NCBI GenBank assembly: GCA_011037195.1
Contig: JAAEAF010001907.1
Coordinates: 142,727 to 206,726, forward strand
Length of the DNA stretch: 64,000 nucleotides
Reading direction: 5' to 3'
Origin: Triatoma infestans
Lineage: Eukaryota > Arthropoda > Insecta > Hemiptera > Reduviidae
Under the pieces are notes generated by a model. It searched no databases, was not told where the DNA came from, and worked only from the letters and a program-made list of their open reading frames with translations. Shown here piece after piece: positions 22,601 to 33,475 of this stretch. Both the position numbers and the translations under genes were made by a program. Every line of letters begins with the position of its first letter. Positions within the stretch are counted from its first letter, which is position 1.

Positions 22601-25600
22601 AATGTGTTTTTTGTCCCAATTATGTGAGATTTCTCCTTAAATCAGATAGTTTCTATAAATGATTGAACTAGAAACCTAAAAGAAGTCCGTGAAAAAGTCT
22701 AGAGAATCTTATTGTCAACCTGGTTTTAACCGCCATCAGCATTTTACACTGCCGGAATTCATGCCTGGAAGCTAGATGTGTCCAGTGGTTCGCCAAAAAG
22801 CACGTTAGCACCAATAAAGGTGTATGAATATTATTCATTATTATTATTATTTTTTTTTTTTGGTCTGTCAGATATATTCAGATTAGGTTGGCAATTCTTG
22901 AATGAAGACAGCTCCTCCAGACTTACAGAACATTCTAGAATCAGCCTGGAGGTAAAATACAAAAATACGTATCCCCAACGTAACCTGACTATCCCCGCAG
23001 ATGCAAACTCTTTTGAATTTGGTTAAAGGCCATTCATTCGAAATGCAATAGAGAATATCATAACCACATCTCCTCAGGGGTTAGTGAATATCCACTTCTT
23101 CAGAGATCTTGGCGTCCCAATGTTAGGTGTCCTAGCGTAACAACACAAACATGACTTACAGGACATAACTAAACTCCTAAATATAGGACCTGCATGGTTC
23201 TGTGTGTGCAGCACTTGTGATAAGCATATCCTCAAACAATCTCTAGTCACCACAATAGCTCATTGTTCACTTACGGATTCCGTATTCTATATACAATCGT
23301 TGATACCTAAGAAAGCAACAATAGAACTTTTAGTACGCAGTGGATTTGACATAGTCAGTCATTCAGTTGTTCCCATATAGTAAAATCTAACACATCATAA
23401 ATCTCTTCTGAAAAGCAATAATAGTCTGTCCAACAATAAATCACCAAAAGAGCTCCTATTTCAAAATAGGCCGCAACTAGAAATCTTCCAAGCATTCGGA
23501 AAGGTCTTTGTAACACCCTAGGTTATTCCCTTGTATCACACCTAATGAATCCACCTCTAATCAGTTCTCCTTTTAAAGTTAGCTTATGTTGTAAGAATGA
23601 TTAAAACGTCAATCTGAGTTTCTATGTCCAGCTTTGCAGTGCATCTGGCGATAAATGGTAGAATGGCCACTTTGTTTTCCTTGCCAGAATCCTAGCTGCT
23701 TAATTCTACAATAGCAGACAATTGCCAGGTTTTTCTTCTTCATAAGAATTTAGGAATCCACAAGTACTCCTAGGCAAGCCAAGCATTAAATATTCTGAAG
23801 CAAAAATCTAGCGCATCTTATCTCAATGCACCGCCATTCAAAATGTCTACAGCAAACTAGGTTTTTATAATAGTATAATATAATCAAACCATCATCTTGA
23901 GAGTGGTAATATGATCTTTTAGGTTTCCGCGACCATTCTCATGAAAAATATTTGAGTTTCCGGGTTGAAACCCGCGTCAGTGGTTTCCTACAAAGCATGT
24001 TTCACCCAGATTGCATTGAAACTAATGGAGTAATTAGCTTTCAAGATGTAACGACCTTGAAGAAGCACATTGCAATATGGGCGAAATGTCTTTCTAAAAC
24101 CATTGGCGCGAATCTCAACTCGGAAACTCAATTTTCATCATCTTGAGGTTAATGACCTGTTTTCTATTTGAGACTATAAGTTAAACTGAGACAACGTGTC
24201 ACTGACAAGAAACTCATAAAAAGATCGTAACTGTTCATATGTACTTTGCGATTTTTTGTCCTGATTGGTAGAAAAATGTAAGTTTTATATTATATTAGGA
24301 ACTGATTTATAAATGAATATCATTTAAAGTGTCTGTTATGATCTGAGATGTTTATACTTTGTTGTCATCAGATGTTTATACAATGATCATTAGATGTTTA
24401 TACAATGTTGTTATTTAGATGGTAAAAAGTCTACAAAAAGCAACTCTTGGTTATCTGGAATGGAAAAGTAAGAACAAACCACATTGGAAACCATGGCATT
24501 TTCCAGAACAGATTTGTTCACCCCGTTTAGATCTTGTTCAGGTAATTATTTTTATACTTAATATGGCTCGTCGAATACATTTAACGTCAGTAATGCCCTT
24601 GAAACTATTTATATTAACCTGGTTGCTCCTAAAGTCTCACCACAAGATGATGCCGCATCAGAAAATCCTTGATCCTTATCACTTTATATAGATTTGGCAT
24701 ATTACCAGTCAGATTGAAACGTGGATTAAACGTTGATATAAAAAGCATTCATTCACTGAGTGAATAATTAGTAGGCAACTAGTCAGCTGGTCGTTTTCAT
24801 TTAAGGCTTTAAGAAAATATTGCAAAACTCAAAATAGAGTTTTCCCCGGAAATAGTATTTTCAAGTACGAAACGTTATAACTCAAAAACAGGAAGGTTTC
24901 AGGAAGGCCAAAGTTCATATTCCTTTTAAAGGTTTTGGTCTCATATGGGGACGAATCACATAGGGGTCGAACAGAATTGGTTAATCGAAAACACCGTCTG
25001 GTTTGTTATTATCATTCACGACTTTCTCATATACGGCCATAATAAAATCGTACTTTAAAGACACAGCTATAATAAATCTTGAATATCTCCTTCTTAGCAC
25101 TCTTCCAAAATATTACAAGGCGTACGGATTTATTCTCCTGGGGCAACTTCATGATAATCAATCATAAATATCGGACTGCCGCTGTAACAGAAATAAAATA
25201 GGCGTACGTTAGAATTTTTGGTCTCTATCTCTTTCCATATAGTTTCCTTGCGAACCTAGAACAGCGATCTCAAATGTATAAGCACTCCTGAAATTTTTTT
25301 TTTGTAGGTGGAGCAATTCCCACGATGTGGATTGAATTTCTTTGACTGAACGAATTATTTTGACTGAAACTGAGCCTTCAGCTTCATTTTCAGTCTCGGG
25401 AAGAGAAAAAAATCATAAGGAGCTAAAACCTGTGAACAAGTGTGACGAAGGAATTATAACCAAAAGTTGCCGCGTCTGGATGGGTAGGAGTATTGCCGTA
25501 ATGATTCACTCGAGGTGTTGCATCTCTTTGAAATGTGTTGAACCTAGTTCAACGGTAGAGTTCGATCAACATCCTGGGCCTAAAAGCAGCCACTTAGCAT

Positions 25601-26374
25601 CTTTTACATTAGTGACTGTTCTTCCACCTTGAACAAAATTTAATGCTACTTGCTGGTCGTGGTAATCAGCCATAAAAAGAGTAGCAGAGAGCGGTTCTTG
25701 AGGCAGTTATTTTTTGGTAACCTAATATAGACTGGGTTAAAAAAAACCTTATTGACTTTAATATGGTTAGACAAACATTTTAACGCCAATAATCCCCATC
25801 ACATAATGTTGTTAATCTAAGATGTCTCCCTAGTAGAAGATGCCCTTAAGAAAATCTACACTTATTGCTAGAAAATCCTATATAGCTTTGCATAGATACA
25901 ACCAATGAAATTAAAGCAGACATCTTTAGCAAATACTCCAACAGATGCTGCCCGCTTGCGCCCAGCCCGGGATCACTCTTTTTTCAGCGCGAGATATCCA
26001 GTCTGGATGTTTATTGACTGATCCTTATATAGTGGAAAGTTATATGTAGTTATTAGCCGATCCTGGAAATTGTGATGTGTTACTCAATATTCGCCATCTG
26101 CCCGACATTTGAACTCGGCCAAGCTCATTTGCTCTGGCCAAGCTATTTTCTATTATCCAGGGGCTATAAGTTAAACTAAAAAGAGATTGTTCAAAAATGC
26201 TTTAATTAAGCCTTTTTTTATTGATTTTGTTTATGATTACCATATTGAATATCTATATTTAATAAATTCTAGTGCCAAATTTCTGCAGAAGAAGCAAATC
26301 GCAAATTTAATGAGGAAGAAGATTTGAGTATGTTGAATACGCCAGTGAAAGGCAAAAAGTCTAAAGTAAAATAA
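17275..26374 (+). CDS. STARD10: START-domain lipid transfer protein, STARD10-like
   Basis: STARD10 and its relative PCTP bind and move phosphatidylcholine and phosphatidylethanolamine between membranes. Exons are 17275-17430, 17578-17725, 18137-18289, 21286-21410, 24419-24541 and 26273-26374. Introns are GT-AG and the exons join in frame to 268 aa (human STARD10 is 291). Almost the whole protein is one START domain. Family segments include DHDPEYR-like [14 protein letters not shown] in exon 2, [17 protein letters not shown] in exon 3, and the C-terminal amphipathic helix region in exon 4 ([15 protein letters not shown]) running into exon 5. The tail is charged and Lys-rich ([10 protein letters not shown]) with no signal peptide or membrane segment, so a cytosolic protein is expected. 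Introns 3-5 are long (1.7-3 kb) and hold a SINE, a CA/CT microsatellite and unclear relics. Assignment to STARD10 over PCTP/STARD7 rests on these motifs by memory. Confidence 0.9.
18632..18825 (+). mobile_element. tRNA-derived SINE, copy B, diverged
   Basis: The body matches the SINE at 10715-10957: GTCCAGGCAATGCTCTTAGA, TCTACAATTCACTGCCC, GTGTCGTCTAGAACG and TGTACTGAGAAG correspond in order to segments of copy A. The A box is no longer recognisable and the B box is weak (AGTTCCAGTCC). It ends in an AATAATAAAT tail. It lies in STARD10 intron 3, in the same orientation as the gene. Confidence 0.7.
18826..21285 (+). other. Rest of STARD10 intron 3
   Basis: Besides the microsatellite, it holds an AAAT run at about 20170-20192 and a short palindromic block at 20294-20346 (TCAGGGC...GCCCTGA) whose minus strand contains a B-box-like GGGTTCAAGCCC. 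Nothing else is recognisable. Confidence 0.4.
19551..19674. repeat. Compound microsatellite (CA)n-(CT)n-(CA)n-(AT)n
   Basis: Runs of CA, CT, CA, CT, CA and TA follow one another without a gap inside STARD10 intron 3. The two overlapping reading frames here are made only of Thr/His and Ser/Leu codons from the repeat and are not genes. Confidence 0.95.
21411..24418 (+). other. STARD10 intron 4, probable old repeats
   Basis: The segment 22250-23800 is less AT-rich than its surroundings and looks like old transposon sequence, but on neither strand could I read a protein motif. I make no family call. Confidence 0.35.
24542..26272 (+). other. STARD10 intron 5, possible decayed repeats
   Basis: The reading frame at 25342-25632 matches no family I know. 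A segment at about 26130-26185 ends in GGGCTATAAGTTAAACTA and resembles GACTATAAGTTAAACTGA near 24172, both next to TTTTCTATT, so two copies of a short repeat may be present in this and the preceding intron. Confidence 0.35.
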
Positions 26375-27102
26375 TTGTGTTCATAATTTAAAAACAAAAA
26401 ATACAAAAAGTAATATTAGAAAGAGAAAATTTTTATATACAAGACACAAAACTTGAAATTAAAGAAATTAGTAATTTTGTGCTTTCCATTGCAAAAGAAG
26501 CAATAAGTTGGCAATCCTTTCTTAAAAATATAAACAAATATTCATTCTAGTCGTTGTTAAAAGAAAAAGACATTATATATACATACATAAAGTATATTAA
26601 AATTAATATATAAATAGTTGATTGGAAAATAAATTGTCCAAACTTTATAGTTTATATATAATAATATAATTAAATGTTAAATGTTAAAAAAAAAACAAGA
26701 AAATATGTGTTGGCTGTGTTTTATATGAAATTGTGATTTGTTCTCTTCGTTGTCTGTTAATATCGATCCAAGCTTAATAATTGAATCGATTTGTTAACAA
26801 TATATTTATAATGTTACCTTTTATTATTTCTCTTGATGTACCTGAGGTATACATGCAGCGCATTTTTAACCACTTCTATAATTGTTCGTCATGTGTATCT
26901 TCTTTCTATTTAGTCGTTGTGTAGTGCTTCTCGCTCTCGTGCCCTCCTTGTGGCCATCCTCCGGGGTCGCATAGGCTGAGGTGTAGGGAGTCCACTCCTT
27001 AATCTTAAATCTCCCCCACTTGGAATTTTTTCAAGTTTATGTAATTACGAAATAGACGAGAACAGTAAAATTTATTTATAGCTCATGTGTATGGTTTTAT
27101 AT
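26375..27102 (+). other. STARD10 3' UTR and downstream spacer
   Basis: The STARD10 stop is at 26372-26374. AT-rich sequence typical of a 3' UTR follows, with AATAAA at 26628-26633. The segment 26900-27015 is locally GC-richer, with a GTGCCCTCCTTGTGGCC block that I do not recognise. Confidence 0.5.
26628..26633 (+). promoter_or_regulatory. Candidate poly(A) signal for STARD10
   Basis: AATAAA about 255 bases after the stop codon, within AT-rich sequence. Position suits a 3' UTR end, but other A-rich hexamers are nearby. Confidence 0.4.
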
Positions 27103-27163
27103 ACAAGCAAAAAATTGGTTGGCTGGGACCAAAGAAGGAACTTTTTATTTTTTAAAAAAGTTT

Positions 27164-27204
27164 ATTCGATGTTTCGGACACTTTTGGTGTCCTTCCTCAG
27201 GAAC
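27164..27204 (-). ncRNA. Hammerhead-like ribozyme motif A in TIR element
   Basis: On the minus strand GTTC (27204-27201) pairs with GAAT (27167-27164) as helix I. CTGAGGA (27200-27194), an extra A, GGACAC/GTGTCC (6 bp) and GAAA (27175-27172) follow, then ACAT and C at the cleavage position 27168. The ACAT breaks the palindrome ACGT found in motif B, so dimer helix III would be weak. CTGAGGA fits the CTGANGA consensus. Confidence 0.5.
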
Positions 27205-27341
27205 TGTTAAGGAACCTGTTAGGAGACGGAAACGGGAGTCTGAAACGTCTAATAAACTTTTTTTAAAAATAAAGTACACTCATAGACCACAGTCATAATT
27301 GAACATGTAATAGAGCACACAAATTCTGTATTTACAAGATA

Positions 27342-27382
27342 GTCCCTGAAGAAGACAAACAATGTTTGTCGAAACGTCGGGC
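27342..27382 (+). ncRNA. Hammerhead-like ribozyme motif B in TIR element
   Basis: GTCC (27342-27345) pairs with GGGC (27379-27382), one wobble. CTGAAGA (27346-27352), an extra A, GACAAAC/GTTTGTC (7 bp, loop AAT), GAAA (27371-27374), palindrome ACGT (27374-27377) and C27378 follow in hammerhead order. The stem differs entirely from motif A but is fully paired. Helix III could form only between two molecules through ACGT, as in dimeric hammerheads. Confidence 0.55.
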
Positions 27383-27521
27383 CATTAATAAAAAACACTT
27401 TAAAAAATTTTTTTAGTGTTTTTCTTATGATACCCCCCAGCCGATCAGCCAACTAAGAGATACATCAGATAAAAATAAAAATTTTCTACTTTGGCCCCAG
27501 CCAACTAATTTTTTGCTTGTT

Positions 27522-28499
27522 TAATTAACAACGGTCTTACATTGGTACGGTTTAATGGTTTGTGAAAAGAATTTACAGAAAATTAACTTATTTTTGGCAT
27601 TTATTTGTATCATATTATTTGAAAATTGGTTTGCTGGTAATCAGTCGTTTCATTTATTTTTCAATTAGATAATATTTAAAAGGAAGTATCATGTTAATAT
27701 TTTTCAGAAATTCCTAAATGGAAAATTTGGTCATGTATGTATAAGTTCAAGTAATTAGCCTTATTTGTTGTATGTATGTTTCTTAGTTCTCTCAAAATTG
27801 ACCTTACCGTTAGCAGGTGTAATTCGAACTTTTTTTTAAGTTGAAAATTAGAATATCCAAAATATATTTCTAGAGCTGATTTGTTGAAATCTTTGAAACT
27901 TAACGCTCTGATTGGCTATTGTGCTTGTTTGTTAGTGAAACTAATTACAGTAAAACCGTGTGTGCTGATATTTTTTTCGTAAATCGAGTAGATTATACGA
28001 ATCCTTGTTTCACTAACAGGCCCAACAATGCGAGAAATGCAGGGGTATTACAATGTAGCGTGACGTATTCTTCCGATGTGACGTAAAATAATCTTCCGAA
28101 GAAATTCATTTCACTTATTGCATGAGTGATTGGTCTCTAATTGGATAATTTTATGAATAATCAACCTATTTGAAAGCAAATTTCGAACCATTAATTTTAA
28201 TTATCGAAAACATTTATTTAAAATGATTTCATTTTTTAATTATAAAAAATTGTTTACATTAAATAATCAGTTACAATAAATCATAAAGAGCCAACTTAAT
28301 ATTTTGAATGAGTTCGTTCCAAACTCTTACATACACTATCTTTGGCAATTGTATCATTTGATTTGGCTGTGATTTGTGAATGAAATTACAGCCTTATATT
28401 ATCAATAACCTAAGCTCAGAATATTGTAAAAAGAGTCATGCCATTTTTTTGAAGTCATGTTTGTTCACTTTAATATGGTGCTAAATAGAATTGTTGTGA
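27522..28499. other. AT-rich spacer, nothing recognised
   Basis: No reading frame of note, no repeat shared with the rest of the window and no RNA-like structure seen. Confidence 0.45.
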
Positions 28500-28563
28500 T
28501 TGGTTCCGCAAAGCTGGAAAGCATCAGAGATATTTTCCGTGATAGCCTGCTTTTTTTTGTGGT

Positions 28564-28601
28564 CATCGACCGGTTTCGGGCGTTCGCCCATCATCAGGAT
28601 G
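28564..28601 (-). ncRNA. Hammerhead-like ribozyme motif, intact core (foldback copy 4, left arm)
   Basis: Read on the minus strand: CATC (28601-28598) pairs perfectly with GATG (28567-28564) as helix I. CTGATGA is at 28597-28591, one extra T at 28590, and GGGC/GCCC closes loop GAAC as helix II (28589-28578). GAAA is at 28577-28574. The self-complementary ACCGGT (28574-28569) precedes C28568, the expected cleavage residue. Helix III cannot fold within one molecule (a CG loop is too short) but would form 6 bp between two, as known for newt and schistosome dimeric hammerheads. Beyond helix I, further pairing (TTTT with AAAA, GG with CC) is possible across an internal loop. The extra T next to helix II departs from the textbook motif. 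Confidence 0.6.
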
Positions 28602-28700
28602 TTTTTGCCAAAACAGTGTGATTAACATTGACTTGCACAGATCAGATTTAGTTGATACACTCTGGGCAAGTCTATGTTAATCACACTGTTTTGACAAAAA

Positions 28701-28738
28701 CATCCTGATATTGGGCGAACGCCCGAAACCGGTCGATG
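28701..28738 (+). ncRNA. Hammerhead-like motif with broken core (foldback copy 4, right arm)
   Basis: CATC/GATG, the GGGC/GCCC hairpin, GAAA and ACCGGTC are all intact, but CTGATGA reads CTGATAT, which removes the invariant G and A. It should be inactive while the opposite arm is intact. Confidence 0.45.
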
Positions 28739-28795
28739 CCCACAAAAAGAAGCAGACGCCCACAAGAGGCTGTCACGGAACATATCTCTGAGATT

Positions 28796-31700
28796 TTCTG
28801 AAGTTTACATCCTTTGGTGCAATCAATATTAGCTTCATCAAAGTTTATTTCAAATCTATTTTTACCTCAATTTTATATGATTATCAATATTGCTATTATA
28901 AAAGCAGTATTGCAAAAATATTTTAATTTTTTGATTGTTTTATTAACTTAAACAGCCTTACAATAAAATGTAAAAATTGTTAAAAATTTGAATTTTTAGA
29001 GGGAAAAATATAAAATATGTATTTTTTAGAATTGTAATAATGATGTGATATGAAAACTTTTAGTATTTTGATGAAGATGTATGTCTTCATCTCGTCTTTT
29101 CTAAATCCTCCATCTTTATTAAATAAATATATAGACTAAATCTAGGCCTAACAGGGTTGTTAGTACTAATTCTAAAAATAAAAATGAAAACGGCACAAAG
29201 TTAGTGTAATTATTTAATTATTTTTTTAAAATTTGATTTAATTTTAAGTATAACCTCAAATTGTTGGAATATATTGGATTCAATTTTTATTATCGATTAT
29301 TTCTATAATATACCTGTAATATTTATACAAACAATTGGAGATAAAGTTGCCTTTTTCGCTTATAAATCTATGAATGAATCGATTACATTTATAAGAATAG
29401 CAATTATTTATTATAATTATTTATTTATTTAATAATTGCTGAAGTTTGTAACCAGGTGAATATCGAAACTTGTCAAAATATTAACCATTTATCGTGCCGT
29501 TTAATAGTTTGATCTCAGTGCGGTAACTACAATATCATACATAAAGGGAAATACAGTTTCCTCCACCAAAATGTATTAATAAACTAACCAATATTTATGA
29601 TCTTTCAGCCCAAGTCATAGAAATATAATAAGTTTTCACCGTTTGGAGTAATCACTTAAAAGCCCTAGGTAAAGGCCACAAATGGGATCTTTATTTGTGA
29701 ATTAATTCTAAAAGTCACTATAGTAATTTTACTTTCCCTACTGTTAGTGCTCGTGACAAATTTTCGAAAGTTCGAAGTTTTCTGTGATTTTGTTTTCGAT
29801 TTCAGAAATTTGCCACGAGAAAGTAAAAAAATAATCATTTTTAATTTGAAAATAATACCAATAAAAATCATTATCGATCCTCTAAAATATCTCCAAATTC
29901 AATTTCAATGTATTAAAGTAAGGCTTGGGAATATATCTACTCTTCACCTTTTTTTGTTGATATCGGGTTTCAGTGGTAGCCCTTCGCATGCACTGAAATG
30001 GTTATTAGCATTGTTTACTTACTATTATATTTTGTAAATAAAGATTTTTGTTTGCTATTATTATACATAATTTGTACTGCCATTGTCATAATCATTAAGT
30101 ATTAAAAAAAATATGTAATCTACATAAAATAATCTATATCTATAAAAAACTATCTTATTCAATTTTTTCCCTTTAACCAGTTATTTTTCAAAATATATAC
30201 CTAGTTAGTTGTTTATATATGTATGAATAATGTATACACATATTTATTGTAGACCAAATGCATTGTTATTCACCAGATTTACCAAGTGGCTATTTTGATC
30301 ATTCTAGCTGGCAAATTAGCACTTCTGGATATGGAATTTGAAACTGTTTGATCTTTAAAAAAATAAAATGAAGGGCTCAGTTTAAACAACTGCCAACATT
30401 AATATATTGTATTCTTAGAACTTTGACGCATTGATTGAATGTGTTATAAGCATTTATGTAAAAGCAAGGCCGCTGGCATGTTATGCAATTACTCGCGCGA
30501 GCTTACAAAAAAAGAAGAAGTAAATTTGATAATGTTCTTTCATCAATATTGCTATCAAGATGAATGTAAAACACTTCCGAAAATCTTTACTTCGTAGACG
30601 AGGATCAGAATAACACTGCATGTACATTAAAACAAATTTTTATTCCAGCTAAGCAGCCCTGCTTGGTTATTATAGCTCTAGGTCAAATCCAACTACAAGG
30701 CTGTATAGAATATGTATATTACGAACTAGATTAAGTAATCTAGTTATAGTAGTGACAGAATGTCATAAAAACTAACGCATGAATTTTGCCATTTTCTTCA
30801 TACTTCTTTGCATTGAATTTTTAGAATATCAGCTAGTTATTCCTTTTAAGGCCTTTACTTTCTTTTCTCCGACTTTCTTTGGTAGATTCCTAAATTCTGG
30901 TTATGTTTCAAATATTTCAATTAATTGTAATGTACTATATTTTTATACCATTTTAAATTTGAAAATTCACTGTGCGTTTTCTGACTGGCAGCGATTTTGA
31001 ACTTTGCCTTCTAGAGCAATAGCTCTATTAGATCTAGCTAGTCGACTCTATCTTTTGTTTACAGTTAAAGACTTGATCTCAGACGGCTCTAGTGAGACTG
31101 AAACTAGGAAAGAGCCTGTAGAATACTCTTAGCTTTACAGACAATTTGGAGAAGCTTATTCAGAGATGGAAAATTAGCGTTTTTTTTTAAAGATGGCAAC
31201 TGTCAAACTTGAAGAGTTCTAAGAATTTCAACAAACTGTAGTTTCTGCCATCTTTAATTTAACTGTTAGATGGCTATTCTATATAATTAATCATTTGATA
31301 TCCAGTACTGACTTCTTTCTTTTTTGAGTTTTTTAGATTTTGAGGATAAATAAAAATTACAGTTCAGATACAATATGATAAAAAAAAAAAATATCGCTGG
31401 CCATATAACGCGGTTACCTATTATTTGGAGAAATTCGATCCATGTACACTTGGTAAACATAATGGATGTCTTAAGCAACCTGTCTTTCTAATAAATAAAT
31501 AAATATATACATAATAATAAAGGAATGATACCTCCAGATGTAAGCTGGAAATACTGTATCTTTAGTTAACAAAATAAATTTTTATATTAAAATAGTTTGT
31601 TTTTTGTTTTTGCTTTTATTCGTCAAGCGGAAGTACAAAAAGAATTAATAATAACTGTCCTAATTGCGCAAAGTTTATTAATATATATGTAATAAACAAA

Positions 31701-32436
31701 CATTTTCTAAAAGCGGAAGGAAGCATCGGGCTTCATGTAGTCAGTCGTAAATGGTAAGTTACTGAATATAAGTCATTTTGACCATTCGGAAGACTAATGG
31801 TCGATTATACATTATCTGTCATTGTTTATTGGCAGAAATAAGGAGAATTTTGGTATGTATGCGAAGGCTCAATCAGTTATCTACCTGAATATTAAAACAA
31901 AACTTGCCCAGTTGAACTTATTAATTTTTCAATGTAACTAAAATTGACTCCAACACACTTATTCTAACTCGCCGCCACTGAATAAACGCCCTCAGAACAG
32001 AAAAAACATCTTGGCTGACCTGGAAGTTGTAACCGCTTCTTAAATTGCATTTTCGTCAGGAAATTGTTGCTCATCCAAAAAATGTCTTCGCATTTCGAAG
32101 GAGAAAGTAATCACTCCGTTCCAGCTCTAGACTGTAGCACGGATAAATTACGGAACGAAGCTACAAATTTCTCACTTTCTATGCATACCCACACGAAGCC
32201 GCATTTGCCATCCTATCAATTCTAGAGCTTGCTGCAAACTAACCGTAGCTAAAACGTAACACATGTCTCACACTGCACAGAAAAGCTCAGCTCTCTAAGA
32301 ACAACAGAAAATACTAGAGTAAATAACTTATTGAACGCCCCTCTATTATCATCGGAATTTCGATGATATTGAGGTATTACAAAGAAGAAGTTGTTGATTT
32401 CAGATCTGTAGAGCAATAGATTGCAGAGAAAAACTC
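28796..32436. other. AT-rich spacer without recognised genes
   Basis: Reading frames are below 100 codons and match nothing I know. No clear inverted or tandem repeat was seen. The stretch may hold old repeats beyond recognition. Confidence 0.45.
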
Positions 32437-33475
32437 TTAGAGATGCGAAATCTGATTTAATCCTACCTTTGTTCTAAATTTCATAAATTTTCGTGCAATA
32501 GAAGTGGAGATGTGGGATTCTAAATTTTGGTTTCCTGAGCGTCTGCTAGTTGCAAGATCTGTAAATACAACTACGCATAACTGTTGAACTATCAAATCAA
32601 TTCTATAGGGATTATAGTCAAATATTGAGAATTCTAGTTCTGTAAGTATGTTCCAAATTTTATACATTTTCGTGTAATAGGAGTTGAGGTATACAATGCC
32701 AAATTTTGGTTTTCTGAATGTCAGCCAGATGTAATATCTGATATAAGTACGTATAACGGTCGAACTATTGCATCAACTTGGTTGGGTTTTTGCTCAAATC
32801 ATACTTGTATTTTCATATATTACATCTGGCTGACATGGGAAACGAAAATTTGGCATCCTATATCTACACTTCTATAACATAAAAATCTATGAAATTTAGA
32901 CATACATACAGAATTACATTCTTAATATTTGAGCAAAAACCGAACAGAATTGATGCAATAGTAACAGTTTACGTAGATGTATTTTCAGATCCAACATCTA
33001 GCAGGCCCTCGGGAAATCAAGATTTGGAATTCTAAATCTCCACTTCCATTAATCGAAAATCCATGAAATTTACAACACGCATACAGAACCAACCACATTG
33101 ATGTAATACTTCGACTGGTATGCGCAGTTGTATGTACAGATATTACATCTTGCAGACACTCGGAAAACAAAAATTTGGCATCCTATATCTCCGCTTCTGT
33201 TATACTAAATTCTATCAAATACAGAACATTCATACAGAACTATATTCTCAATATTTGAGCAAAACCCGAACTGAATTGATGCAATAGTTCAACAGTTATA
33301 CGTAGTCGTATATCTAATAACTAATATGGCCCTTGTATGGAGGCTTCTAACTCAAGTTTAGAATTTGGTGATTATTCAATATGCTTTGGTAATGTCCAAT
33401 TATTTTTTATTATTATTTTTGTTTGAATCTTATGTAACTATGTGGAATTACTAGCTTTTTTTTTATTTAAGGGCA
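32437..33475. repeat. Head-to-head palindrome of the ~175-bp repeat
   Basis: Left of about 32803 the units run as in the array at 10958-11541 (spacing about 174 between TCAATTCTATAGGG near 32596 and TCAACTTGGTTGGG near 32772). Right of it they run in reverse complement (GAATTGATGCAATAG near 32947 and 33274, with a diverged unit near 33097). The right arm continues through TAGTAATTCCACATAGTTACAT-type sequence in reverse complement to 33450-33475, matching the left flank of the first array. The locus is therefore an inverted pair of the same family, not a random duplication. Confidence 0.8.

Larger units (their letters stand above)
27103..27521. mobile_element. Terminal-inverted-repeat element with two hammerhead-like modules
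   Basis: The ends are near-perfect inverted repeats of about 29 bases: ACAAGCAAAAAATTGGTTGG at 27103 pairs with CCAACTAATTTTTTGCTTGT at 27501-27520. Two modules inside, one on each strand, have the layout CCTGARGAAG, hairpin, GAAACRTC (27164-27204 minus, 27342-27382 plus). There is no transposase frame. The ends differ completely from those of the foldback family, so this is a separate family, yet both carry the same kind of module. Confidence 0.8.
28500..28795. mobile_element. Foldback element, copy 4 (best preserved)
   Basis: Left arm 28500-28640 and right arm 28665-28795 form an almost continuous hairpin: TGATAGCCTGC, GACCGGTTTCGGGCG, CATCAGGATGTTTTTG and AACAGTGTGATTAACAT all return in reverse complement. 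A loop of about 30 bases includes TGCACAGATCAGATTTAGT, matching copies 1 and 3. The right arm carries a short duplication that repeats GCCCACAA (28736-28764). The outer left end starts TGGTTCCGCAAAGCTGG. No coding sequence. It contains the only fully intact hammerhead-like core in the window. Confidence 0.9.

Noticed and set aside
25342..25632. 96-codon frame in STARD10 intron 5, first suspected to be a transposase
   Set aside because: No mariner or other transposase motif could be read on either strand.
446..28738. Explaining the CTGANGA-hairpin-GAAAC modules as a mere MITE palindrome
   Set aside because: A simple palindrome would not keep the two unpaired boxes fixed while stem sequences differ between two unrelated families; kept as a ribozyme hypothesis instead.
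32437..32667. Short frame similar to the one at 11126-11374
   Set aside because: The likeness comes from the shared ~175-bp repeat, and neither frame is kept across units.
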